Assembly: GCF_000485595.1 (NCBI RefSeq)
Contig: NW_014577390.1
Span: 121,072 to 185,071, forward strand
Reading direction: 5' to 3'
Length of the DNA stretch: 64,000 bases
Source: Priapulus caudatus
Lineage: Eukaryota > Priapulida > Priapulimorpha > Priapulimorphida > Priapulidae
In this document: piece by piece, positions 10,564 through 23,600 of the stretch
Position numbering within the stretch: the stretch's first letter is position 1
How the letters are laid out: each line of letters starts with the position of its first letter
Position numbers and translations under genes: made by a program
Notes under the pieces: model-generated
What the model saw: only the letters and a program-made list of their open reading frames with translations
Told to the model about the DNA's origin: nothing
Database searches by the model: none

Positions 10564-13500
10564 GTAAGCTGTTACTTCTAACCTTTCCTCACTGCTCATT
10601 GTTTCATCGCCCACTACAAGTACAGTTTAGCCTCGTTATAACGCGATGGTTGGGGGTCCATAAAATAACATCGCGAAAAAAGCGGGTTCGCACGAAATCG
10701 GGGTTATATATACGTGGCTATATATAAGAGCCAAAAAAGGGGGGGTCCAACGACTCATCGCGTTATATCCGAATTCGTGTTAAATCAGGGCGCGTAAAAT
10801 TGGGGTTCCACTGTGCTAAGTACTGTGATATTCTTTGTGGTGTTTTTAGTGTATGTAAAGTTAGAATGATGCTTTTTTGTGTCAAACTCAATTGCCCATG
10901 TTCCTGTGCATCACAGTCAATCCTGTGTGTAAAGATCAGTTTAGGAAAACCACCCAAATTTCTTACATGAACAGGTGTCTGTATAGATGTGCTCGTACTG
11001 TAAAGCTCGCACTTGAGGAAAATGTCAAGGGTTTGCTAACACTGGCTTGACTGTACCTGCGTAGTTGAAAATACCAGATCTGATGATCAAAGAACTTTTA
11101 GTCGAATCTGTTTACAAGTTTGTTAACTGACCATTGTGCCTGGACTCATTGACTGGTAGCTCTAGTTATTCATTGTGATTATGGTGTTCTAAACATGCCA
11201 CTATGTCGATATTAATTTTGGTGCATGTGTGAATCACATTGTGTAGCAATAATAAAAAGAAAAGGGTGTGGTTATCTTACTCAAGCAGATAGGTCAATTA
11301 ATCCATGTAACAATTAACCCACGCACAGGCACGGAATTCGTTTACCCATGAGTTAATTAATCGGTTTGTTAAATTGCACATTTCGCCCACGCGCAGGCAC
11401 GGAATTTGTTTAATACGGAAATACCTGTTATTTAAGTAATCGGTTTATTATTGTTTCAGCTGTGCATGGTCAGATGAGCCGGGCCTCAAAGACCCGGCTG
11501 CGGGGAACTCCGGACCTCTACTCATCTGGCTTTGAGGATGACAGCAGTGACCCTGGTGGCCTGCTTCCACGCAAGTCCAACTCGCTGGAGGTGGTTCCTG
11601 GGCAGACGACGGCCGAGATGGAGAGTGTGAGTACGCAGCAGCCGGCGGGAGAGAGTATCCCCACCTGTGTAGCGAGGGAGGAGGGTGGTGGCGGGTGGGG
11701 TGCGAACGAGGGAGGAGGCGTAAGTGGGCGGGGGGCACATCAGAATGCCGGCGAGCGGCCGAGTAGCAGTGAGGAGATGCAGCTGTCCGTGCGTCGCAAG
11801 CTTCCCAGCCTTACCACCGGCAGCTCTTCTTCCGCCGACAACTTCCAACTTGCTTCGCAAACGTCTGCCAAGCTCGTTAAATCCCGCAGTAAAGCCGGCA
11901 GCCGTGCTGCTGCGGGAAAGTTTGAGCCCGTCGCGGAGCCTCGCTTTGGTGGCGCCATCGAGGGGGCGGACGTGACGGGCGATAGCAACGACGACGCAGC
12001 CGCGACGGCAAACAGCATCCTCTCCGTTTTCGTCGCAGACACGCTGAGAGAGAGGGCGCCGGCGGAGATGGGCGTTGTCCTGGCGACCCCGCCTGACGTA
12101 CGTGCTGAGCTGCAAGGGGGCGCAAGCAGGCGCGGCGCAGAAACGGCCGTCGTTGGAGACGCTAGCATAGCACAACATTCTGAGCGGATAACGGCTAGCC
12201 TGTCGCCACTAGAGAACTGGTCAGCTGAGGTGAATTTGGGCTATACCGTCCTGTCAGACATGAGCTGGTTAGATGAACAGCCACCCGCGCAACCTGCTAA
12301 AGCTAAAAAGCCGAGAAAGCAGCGATCACTCGTCTCTAGTTTGTACAAAAACAAGGATGTCACAGCAGCAGTAAAATCAGATGATGAGCAAAAGTCTGTG
12401 AAAACTGAAGAAAAGATCACGCCGTTAACAGCAGCAACGTCTAGTCAGGGTTCTATAACAACAGAGGTGTTGGAAAGTTTATCAAATGATAAGATTACGT
12501 CACTATTCATGACAGAAAGCTGTGCCAGCCTAGTAAATCAGTCTAGTACTTCTGCTTTGGTCTCCTCAAGAAGGGAGCCTTCGAAAGAGGAGCCGGCAAG
12601 ACAGATATCAAGTTTGCCTGAATCCATTTCTAAAGCATCGACATCTTCTAAGGAAGGAAGTCAGGCGTTGCTGAGTTGTCTCAGTAAGACCAGTCATGGT
12701 AGTAGGAAGAGTCTGTCAAAAGTCACGTTTGACGACCGCGTAAAAAGTTTCACCTACACGACGCCATCGACTCTGCTAGGTAGGTTCATGCAAGAAAATC
12801 CAGCAGACATGGCGAAACACATTACATCTAGCTTTACCTATACACCACCCTCACAGCTAAATATGGGTAACAGTGACTCTATAACTAGCTATACACCACC
12901 CTCACAGCTAAATATGGGTAACAGTGACTCTATAACTAGCTATACACCACCCTCACAGCTAGACATGGGTCGAAGAGACTCTTTGATGCATACCAAGAAT
13001 TATTGTTATAAACAGCAAAACGAATCACCATCACAACAAAGGAATAATTTGACATCGGGATCAATCAAACCAAACAAGCCCGGGGTTACTCAGAATGTCC
13101 CACACACATCTAGTCCGAGTTCTCCGTCAAAATCACTGCCAAAATGCAAGGACTCGGTCAACTCTAACAGCAGCAATAAATGTGACTCGCGAGTAGATGA
13201 GAGAGAAGAGAGAGTAGAGAAGCCATCTAGACTGCCTCCATCGTCTGCACCGTTCTCTGCCTCCTCTGTGACAACGGAAGATGAATGGGAGGACAACCCC
13301 ATCTATCAGCTGGGCAGTGCCTCGCAGTACTCCTCAATCCTAGATACATCCGAGAGTGACTATTCCCCTTCCTCCTACGTCTACGACAGCGGCGTCTCCA
13401 CCTCCTCCATGCCCTCCTCGCACGAGCGCATCTGGTTCTACGACCAGTACCGCGCTTCGTCCGACGGCACGTACCCCGGCTCACGCGTCTTCGCGAGCTC

Positions 13501-16500
13501 GTCAGCGATGTGCGGAGATGCGGCGACCGCGCCGCGTGCCTACAGCCGCTTCATGCAGCGGCCGGACTCACTGCAGGCCTGCAGCAGCGCGTGCGGGGGC
13601 GTGGCACCGCAGAGCACGGAGTCTGTGACGATAGCTGGTCTCGGGCTGATGACTCGCGACAGCCGTCACCTCGTCACCCCGCTGCACGCGTCCTGCTTCG
13701 ATGACGATGACGATGCGTCGATTGAGGATCGGCAATCGCATGGCGCCACAGACTTAGAGGAATCGCTCGTGGACACGGGTGCTCTCTCCCTCTCCAGTCT
13801 CTCAGTACCCAGTAGCATCACTGCCAGCCCGAGAGGTGACGGAAACCCGGAATCGAGCGCGAGAGACGGTCAGGGGTATAGTGAGTCTGCTGACCTAAGT
13901 CCGAGTGCTGGCCAGAGCGGGTGCCCGGCACCCAACCCGAGCGATGTTCCACAGAGCTCTAGTTCGCAGATGAGCGCGTGGTCGTTCGGCAGCATATGCG
14001 AGCGCTACCGACAAGACGCTGCCGCCGCGGCACACTATGATCGCGGCGCGCTGTCCCTCACAAGTCTCACAGTCCCCAGCAATCTGACCATGGAGGGCGA
14101 CAGCGACACTAAGTGGACGACGAGCGGGGCTGCTGCCGGTTACCATGGCGACGTGCCTAGCATGACTTCGAGTGAGGGGGCGATGGCGGATGTCAGCACC
14201 AACAATGGAGATCTGTCGGACGATGACACCTCCTCCCTGTCACTCGATTTTGATGCAGGGTCCGACGAGTGTGACGTGCAGGCGGCCGAAGACAACAGAC
14301 CGGCGACACCGACGCCACCTGTCCGTGTGGGCGACGGGGCAGTGCGCGACAAGCGCCTCCTGGTGGAGGACTGGCTCACACGTGTTTTCGGATCGCTGTG
14401 CAGTCGCCGACCCCGCTCTGCGGAGCCAGAGGACGGGCAACCGGTCGCCGCACGCGACGCACAAAAGCGACAGGTAGCGCTCTCTAGAGAGGACGAAGCA
14501 GTGGTGCGGCGAGTTGTGCGGTTGGTTCTGGAGCAGTATGGACAGGGGACCGTCATGCCATGGCTGCAACCGCACGACGTCGTCGCGGACGTGATTGAAA
14601 CCTCTGTTGGTAAGGGCGAGATCTGCTGCCGGTGTGCTGACTGTGACCCCGCCGGAGGCAGCGGCGCACCCTGCTACCTGTCCGCCATCTTCTTCCCAAC
14701 GCTGGCCGCGGTGCATGGTGCGCTGGCGCCACCTGTGAAGAAGCCAGAGAAACTTCCGAGATGCAGCGCACCATCGAAGGTTTCCGTCGAGAGTTTTCAC
14801 GAGCCGTCGGACCTGCTACGCAAGAAGCAGAAGGCGAAAATAGAGGGCAGCACACGAGGCGAGAGCACGACGGGGAAGGCGACGAGGCCTTCACCTCCTC
14901 CAGTGGCAGCGGCAGCTTCTTCCCCGTGCACCTCCTCTAGAGAGAATCCTGTCCCTGTCACTCCTGATGTTCCCCAGGTATGCTGCCTCTGTTGTCTTCC
15001 TTCTTCCTTTCCTGTTTGTGGTTTACTGTTATGTATGTGTTATGTATGTTCGCATGTATGTGTTGTATGTATGTGTGTGTGTGTATATAGATGCTCTCAG
15101 CACCGTTGGAGGAACTGTAAGGCAAGCGTGCATACACGCAAGTGACCGCATTGTGCTTCTAATCATAAATTGTATTCCAAGATTAAAAGTCAGATTTTTT
15201 AATAATTAACTGATTATAATATTAATTAGTTAATTATTACATATCTGCACAATCAGTTGATTGAAAAAATATGAGTGGTACAAAGACTATATCAGTAGTG
15301 ATGCATTTTTGTTAATACTGTTCAGATATTTAGATTTATCGTACAGAATTATTTTAAAATTTTAAAGAATTTATAAAAAAAAGTTTATTATTACTGGCCT
15401 TCCATTTCCTCTAGCGTTCTCTCTTCTCTTCATGTCTATTGCCCACGTGAGCCATTCGTTTCCATCCGATGTCCTGTCACTGCATCATTATCTGTGCTCA
15501 CCTGAGTAGTTTCACCTGGCAATATTAGGTAATTACCCACACACCTGTGTAGGTTACTGGGTGGGGGAGATGATGGGATGATGATCAATGATTAATTTGC
15601 GTTGCTCAGCGGTCGTGAACAGTGAGTGCTTAACGCATGGCCGATTCTCGTAGACGTGTACGCAAACGTGGCGCAGTCGCAAGCAGCACGTGTACGTACA
15701 CGCCGCTAGTGGGCGTTACGTCCTTCGTACCCGTTTATAATGCCACTATGAACTACAGCGTCGAACCACGGTGACAGGTGCACACGTAGTTAGCACTTAT
15801 ATTGCATATAGAGTGTGGTTCTAACAACGATAAACGTGAGTCATGACACTGGATGCTACAATAGCTGTGGTAATGAAGATCGTAGCTATATAGTTATGGG
15901 CTGTATCAATTGAACCGGACAGCTATGTGCGTATAGCTGTATAGTATAGTGTTAGTGTCACTCAAGGGGTCGTTGTCGTAACAGGTACTACCGATATGTA
16001 CCCGAGGTAGTTTTAGGTTGTTTAGTATTATGTTTATATTTTTATATGAGGTATGTTTAGGGTTAGGGTTAGGGTTAAGGTTAGGGTTAGGGTACACTTC
16101 TGTAGTACAAGTCTGGTACACTTTGTGTATACATATATGTACCTCGGGTACATATCTGTAGTACCTGTTACGACAACGACCCCTTGAGCGTTAGTGTCGC
16201 GTGTTTATGTATAGGTTCTACATGGGTAGTGAGGGCAACGGATGAGGCATGATTCTCATCTCTGCTGTGCTAATCTTACAGCTGTTGAAGAATCTACACG
16301 TGCACCATGCCACAGTGAACACGCCGGGTGGCGAGTCTACTGCTAGAACATCACCACCACTAAACCGTGACGATGAAGTCGCCCAGCTGAAGGTATGTTA
16401 TCTCAAGTTGCTGAAAAACACTTAGAATGTGCTTGTAGGATTTTAAAATGCCATATCCATGTCTAGAAAGGCTGGAAACATTTGCTATTACATTGTTTGA

Positions 16501-17764
16501 TCCTACAAAGTTCTTGACATTTTTAATTTGTTTCCTAATCATTGGTTGGGTGATAAATATATATCTCATGGTTATGGAATATGGTCCCATTTAATTCGTG
16601 GGAAACAGGAAGCCCTGGACAAAATTTTCTCTATGTGTACAGAGCCTGTATCTTGGTAAAGGCTGGCTGCAGGCACACTGTATGTGTAACACACTCTTAT
16701 ATCTAGTGTATGTGCCCTGTTGGCAGCAATGTTCGTGTCTAAATGTGTCTTCTTGGGTATAAATGTTGGGAAGATTCACTGGGATACTTTAGGTTAGGTG
16801 TTTGATTAGGTAAGGGTTAGGTCAGAGTTAGGATCTGGTTAGAGTTCGTTAGTGTTAGATTTTGGGGTGCACTCCAATGTTACCTTGGGAGGCAGACTCT
16901 TTGAGCATGAGAGGCAGTAGCTTAAAGGTTAGAGTGCTGTATATTGCCATGTGACGTCTGGTATTTAATCTTACAGGAATCATTACAAAACATGGTTTCC
17001 GTGCTGAGTGACAGTGAGCGCCGCCTAGCGGAGGAACAGAACATTAAGGAGAAGGTCATGGCTGAGGTCAAACGACTTAGCCAGCAGAATGCTATGCTAA
17101 GAGAGCAGGCACGTGCCAGCAGTGGTTCCGACAGTGGTGCCCCAGCATTCAATTCGAAGGTAAACTTTACTACTAAACGTCCAACAGTATTGCCAGCATT
17201 GTTTTCAAGCATTACATACACCAGTACATTGGGGAACATCAGGTAAATTATAATGGGTTCAGGGGATGATAGCCCACACTATTGTACGTGGAAAATCCAC
17301 GACCGATACACATGTATTATTGAATGGTGTATCCATGTACGGGCCTTAGAATTACTGATTGACTACTGTGCTGACAGGTTTACACTTGCATTGGATTAGG
17401 CAGGTGTCAGGTGAGGGGGCAGTCTTGTCGTACACGTGATTAGGCTGAATTATTGATGCTCACCATCGTAACCCCAGCGTTTTATGAAAGAGTCATAGCG
17501 GGGCAGCTGTTGTACTCTAGCTGCTGGTTCGCTTATTACGTACTGAGCCTACACCAACCATAGATGGAGTGTCTCTGTCCAAACCCAACTCCTTTCATCA
17601 ATAGTCGTGAGGAGAATGAATGATGACTGTATGATCATGTTTCATCATACTTCATCTAAGAGGGAAGGTGGAATGTTTAAATATTATAAGACTTCTCTGG
17701 TGCATAAAGTCAACATGGACGGATACCTGGTAACATTTCTGCTGTGACTTGAGATAGTTAACGG

Positions 17765-17825
<61 letters not shown>

Positions 17826-20583
17826 CTCCCTCTCTCTCTCTCGCGCGCGCTTTCTTTCTCTCTCTCTCTCTCTCTCTTCCTCTCTCCTTCTCTCTTGCTC
17901 CCTCCCTCCCTCCTTTCCTCACTTTCTCTCTCTCTCTTATTCTTGTTCTCTTCAACAATTAATGTGTTGAATATACGAGGAAATGTTTCTCTCTTTTCTT
18001 TTCTCCCCTCCCCCTCAATGATATCTACGTCTTCTTACAACTGGTTAATATTTTTGTATGATCTGTGACATTGAAACCCTACCACCAATCCCGTTGTCTG
18101 CTGATGACGTAATTTTGTGATGACCTTGACTTCTATGCTTTGCCATGCTGCACTCCATACGTCTCGCTCGCTCATTTTCCGATTCCGTGTTGTGCTTGTT
18201 CTTTCATGGATTCAACGTTGCCCTTGTTCACCTATGGATTCCGTGTTGCCCTTGTTCTCCCATGGATTCCGTGTTGCCATTGTTCACCTATGGATTCCGT
18301 GTTGCCATTGTTCACCCATGGATTCCGTGTTGCCCTTGTTCACCCATGGATTCCGTGTTGCCCTTTGTAACGACTGGCATTCCTCATGGATTTCGTTCAC
18401 CCGTGGATTCCATATTGCCCTTGTTCATGCATGGATCTGTACTATCATCTCTCCTGTCACACATGGCTACCCACCCTGCTGCAGCCAACACAGGTGCTGG
18501 GCATGGAGGCGAGGTTGACAAGGGCAGTGCAGGAGCTAGAGCAAGAGAGGAGCCAAACAGCTGAGGTCATTACTGAACTAGAGACGAAGTACGCTCATCA
18601 GCTGTCAAAGCTACAGGTAAGCACATGCGTTGCTGTTAAGTGATGTGTGGTTTTACAGCTAGTGTGTGGTTTTAATCATTCTACTGTTTCTATAGCTAAT
18701 AAAATGAGGGAGTGTAGAGTGTTTTCTATTAAAGTGCCTGGTAAAAATAATGCGCTTCAAAGGTAGATCATATGAATAGTCATGGTATATATCTCTGTTG
18801 TTGAACCATGTGTGTGAGACTAGCATGGGCTCTCTGTTGTTGAACTGTGAGTGTGAGACTAGCATGGGCTCTCTGTCGTTGAACTGTGAGTGTGAGATTA
18901 GCATGGGCCTCCTCTGTGTTAAACTGGGAGTGTAGGACTAGCATGCGGTCTGCTGTTGTGTGAACTTATGCTGTGTGAGGACTAGCATGGGCTCTTTGTC
19001 GTTGAACTGTGAGCGTGAGATTAGCATGGTATCTCTGTTGTTAAACTGTGAGTGTGAGACTATAGCATGGGCTCTCTGTTGTTAAACTGTGAGTGTGAGA
19101 CTATAGCATGGGCTCTCTGTTGTTAAACTGTGAGTGTGTAACTAGCATGTAATCTCTGTTGTTGAACTGTGAGTGTGTAACTAGCATGTAATCTCTGTTG
19201 TTGAACTGTGAGTGTTGTACTAGCATGTAATCTCTGTTGTTGAACTGTGAGTGTGTAACTGCATGTATCTCTGTTGTTAAACTGGTTAGTGCCGTGTGAG
19301 CTAGCTATGGTAATCTCTGTGTTGGAGACTGTGAGTGTGTAACTAGCATATAATTCCTCTGTTGTTGAACTGTGAGTGTGTGACTAGCATGTAATCTCTG
19401 TTGTTGAACTGTGAGTGTGTAACTAGCATGTAATCTCTGTTGTTGAACTGTGAGTGTGTAACTAGCATGTAATCTCTGTTGTTGATAGGTAGCAGAGAAG
19501 GATGCTCTTCGGCGACTTATTAGAGAGACAGAGCGTAACAAGGCACAGGAAGACTGCATTGCCGCACTTCGTGATCACATCCACAAGATGCTCGCTGACG
19601 TCGCCACGACAACGACCACCGACCGGAGGCAGCGACAACGCTGGATAGATACAGTCCGACCCGGCACAAAGGTTCGACGGTCAATCGCCGTGGTTACGGC
19701 AAAATCTCGACGTTTTCCCAGTTGGCATACCTCGTTGTTGTGTGAAACACAGTGGTTATATCCGACCCTTGGTGGAGCCCTGTTTTGTTGATGCATCACC
19801 ATGGTTACCATGGTGACTTGTGGCTTTGTTGGTCTGCCTATGTTTGTTCTGACCATGGTTACCATAATTGCCTGTGGTTTTGTTGGTCTGCCCACATTCG
19901 TCCTCATGCATCGCTATGGTTACCGTGAAAGTGTGTCATTTTGCTGATCTGCCCTTACTTGTCAGTTGTCTCGTAGTTTGGCTCGCAAGTTGTGCGTTTA
20001 CACAATTGTTATCCCCAATTTTGTGTTGAAGCCACTATGCATCAATAAATGTTATACAAATATTTTGGGCATTACTCTACATATTATTATATGGCTGTGG
20101 GAATTACAGCAATGTAATTGGTACAAGTCATTGCGGTGACATTAAATTAAAATGAATTTTTTCAGCTGAAATGCAATGTTGCCCACTGAGGAATGCTGCC
20201 AACTAGCATCTACATTGCTCTTACATTAAACGGTCACTACATTGTTAGGGAATTTTGTGTTTACTAATGCTAATACTTTGCAATTAATGCGATACTTTGG
20301 GAAATGAGACAGCCTACTGAGGTATTACATTGATTTATATATTTATATTTAATATTCAGTCAACTCTCCCAATACAGACCACCCTCGGGACTGCCCATTT
20401 AGTTCGGTTTTCAGTGAAATTTGGATTATAAGGCTTGCATCTTACATGTGTCAGATGTGTTGTGACTTCCGGTTTAGTCTGAGATTAGGTTTTGAAGGAG
20501 GTTAGGTTTGAGTGAATTCGGAATTTGGAGAGCTGACAGTACAGGTAATGTCTTGTTGCTTGGGCAGCATGTTTTGTGACAGG

Positions 20584-20615
<32 letters not shown>

Positions 20616-23600
20616 CATTACATTACATTAAAACATCTGGGCATCATGTCGTCTCAGGGTTCACAGGAGATTCAGCAGATCCTGCGTGCGGTGCAGCAGG
20701 AGGAAGGTGTTCATCCGTCGCAACCCGAGGAGGTCGTGCGCTGTCTGTGGTACCGGCGCAAGGAGGTAGCCGCTCAGCTCTCCTTGCTGCAGCACTACCT
20801 TGCAGAGATCGGCCTCAACACCAGCAAGCTACCAGACGAGCTGAAGGTTTGTAGCCGCGCAACCAGGGCAGCGCTGCCAACACCACATCCTTAGTCCTCG
20901 GTTATCTGCAAAGATAGAAATAACATTCATGCAGATACATGTACATAAATAATATCATGTAGTCCTCAGTGGGTAGGGTTAGACAATAGTTGTCGGGAGT
21001 GTGGTTGTGGGGATAGACTCTTGGTATGTAAGCAACAGCGCTAGTTATTCTTTGGGTAGTGTGTAATTGAGGGCATCGGTGGCTACGTGTATGTGGTAAG
21101 ATTGTGGTATTTGTAAATTGCATCGCTAGTGAGTCATCAGGCATGCTGGTATTTGTAAATGACATCGCTAGTGAGTTGTCAGGCATACTGTTGTTAACCA
21201 CTGCAAATCTGACTGACGGTAAATGTGTGGTTAATAAATGATCTGCATAAAGCATCCCTAAAAAGAGCTTTGTAGTCTTGAACGAACACACACACACACA
21301 CACTCGCACGCATTCACGCACGCACGCATGCACGCATGCATGCACACGTATATGTATGTATATATATTTATTATTATTATATATATATATATATATATAT
21401 ATCAATAGCTAATAAACACCTAGCGTGTACAATGGAAAAACGGGAAAATAGTGCTATTTTACGGCAATATTATTCTACTTTGCTTGCGAGTGTAGAATAA
21501 TTTTATGGTATTGCATTAAGCAGAATTTTTTTCTTTCTAAAACAAGACCAACCACTTGTCAATACGATACTTGTAGGCTGAGATATAGGCTCGTAAACTT
21601 CCTCTCCCACAGGCCTCACGGCGCCTCGCATCCACAATATTCACTATCCTTCTCGCCGTTTGCGGGTTGTGAAAGTCGCTTCATGAGAGTTCGGGTTTTT
21701 CCGCGATAACTTTATGAATGAACGGCGTTTCGGTTATCATCGGTGACTTTCGGGGACATCGCCTACATGCCCTTATCTCCCATTATCTTTCCTAGCACGG
21801 CTAATGCCCGTCATGATGGAGCCGGCAATGTTTTCTAAATTAAGTCTCTACAACGCAGCTCAGTTAATATATGGTGTAGTAAGAGTACCAAATTTGGGCA
21901 TGAATAGCTAGACCCGCAAAAGGCGAGAAGGATAGTGAATATTGTGGATGCGAGGCGGCGTTAGGCCTGTGGGAGGCATGATTACGCTCCAATATCTCGG
22001 CCTAGGAGTATCTTAGAGACAAGCGGTTGGTCTTATTTTAGAGAGAACCGCATACAAAGTAGAATAATATTGCCGTGAAATAGCACTATTTTCCCGTTTT
22101 CCCGTTGTACACTCTAGGTATTTATTAGCTCTTGATATATATATATATATATATACACTATATTGTAATAAGTAAATGTTTTTGCAGGTGGATTCATTGT
22201 ATGTAAGTGAGGGCAATGACTTCTCTTCTGAGTTACTCTAACACGTAGTTTTTCTCTCGTTTCTCTGCAGAGGTTGCTGAGTGAGAAGATGGATATGGAG
22301 CAGCAGATAAAGAACCAGGCTTGGGAGATACACAACCGCATCCGTGACCGGCAGGTCATGGAGAACACGCTCAAGGAGTAAGTGTCACGTGAGAGCAGGG
22401 TCATCACTGCTGTCTAGTATACCATGCAATCTGTTGTGTGGAGGCATCCACAATCACACGTGCTGTTTTGATTAATTTGTTCTGATTAATTATTTATGCG
22501 CTTTTTAACATGTTGTTAATTACGGGGTCTATGCTCTACAAATGTTTATGCTATCACAGTTTGTGCAAACAATCGACCTACTCGCATGAGTGAGATAACC
22601 ACTCGCCTTTGGATATTGTTGCTTGGTCGATTGAGCTAGACCAGTTTGTTTTTCACATGTGCGCGCCAATTTGCTGTGTTTTCTGCACTCCGGTTATCAA
22701 GAATATTCTTTTAAAACATGCCTGTCACAGCAGTGATTAGCTAGCCGTATCTGTCATTCACTTCGATAGATCAATCGATAAAGCTGCGCACTTTCGTCTA
22801 ATGATAGCAGCAGCGTGGCGGTTGTCACGGCTTGCTTGCTGAGAGATGCTGCTGGCTCACATTTGCTTCTTGTTTGCTGTCTTCCAGGAGACTCGCCTCG
22901 TTAACGAGTAAGAAGAATAAGCTGGAGGCACATGTGAAGACCGTGGCGGGCCAGGCTGCGCAACTGGATGCTGAGAACAAGGCGCTGAAGCTGAATGCCA
23001 CGTCAGCATCCAGCAAGGCTGACGGTGAGCAGTAATGTCGAAACAGCTTAAAAAAAAAAAAATTTGTATATAATTAAATCATAATGATGCGTGCAAACCT
23101 AGTCGTAAACATGTGCTAAACTCATGAGACGTGCTTAACGGATACGTGAAATATAGATATGTGCTGGGCAAATAGGCAATCATTAGAACAAATACAAGCT
23201 AGGTGCAGAGCACATTGATGCAAAAATTATACAAGCTGTATAAAAGACCAGTTACATAATATGGCAGTATCTGTGTTTGTGCGCGTGCGTGCATGAGTAA
23301 GTGTGCGTGTTTGCATCTGCGTGTACTGCGTGTGCGTGCGCGTGTGTGCGTGCACACACCATCCATCACTGTTCACAGCCATACATTGCTTACATCTTCA
23401 GCAGCAGTGTTTTAGTGCGCATGGCATGTTGTAGGTGGCGCTAGCAGCCTGCGGGCAGAGATAGAGACCATGCAGGAGCGTCTGCTAGTGGAGGTGTGCA
23501 AGCGGCAGCAGCTTGAGGCAGAGCTTCAACTCATCACCAACAAACCTCAGGTGAGTGAGAGAGCAACAATACAATACAGTATATGTGACTGGTTATAGCC

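Noticed and set aside
11522-12178. 218-codon antisense frame under the large exon
   Set aside because: High GC content leaves antisense frames open. The plus-strand frame is continuous for 1,172 codons and fits the splice phases.
18117-18564. Overlapping Cys/Pro/Trp-rich frames in three phases
   Set aside because: They are translations of the 28-bp minisatellite. The real exon begins at about 18485 in a coiled-coil frame.
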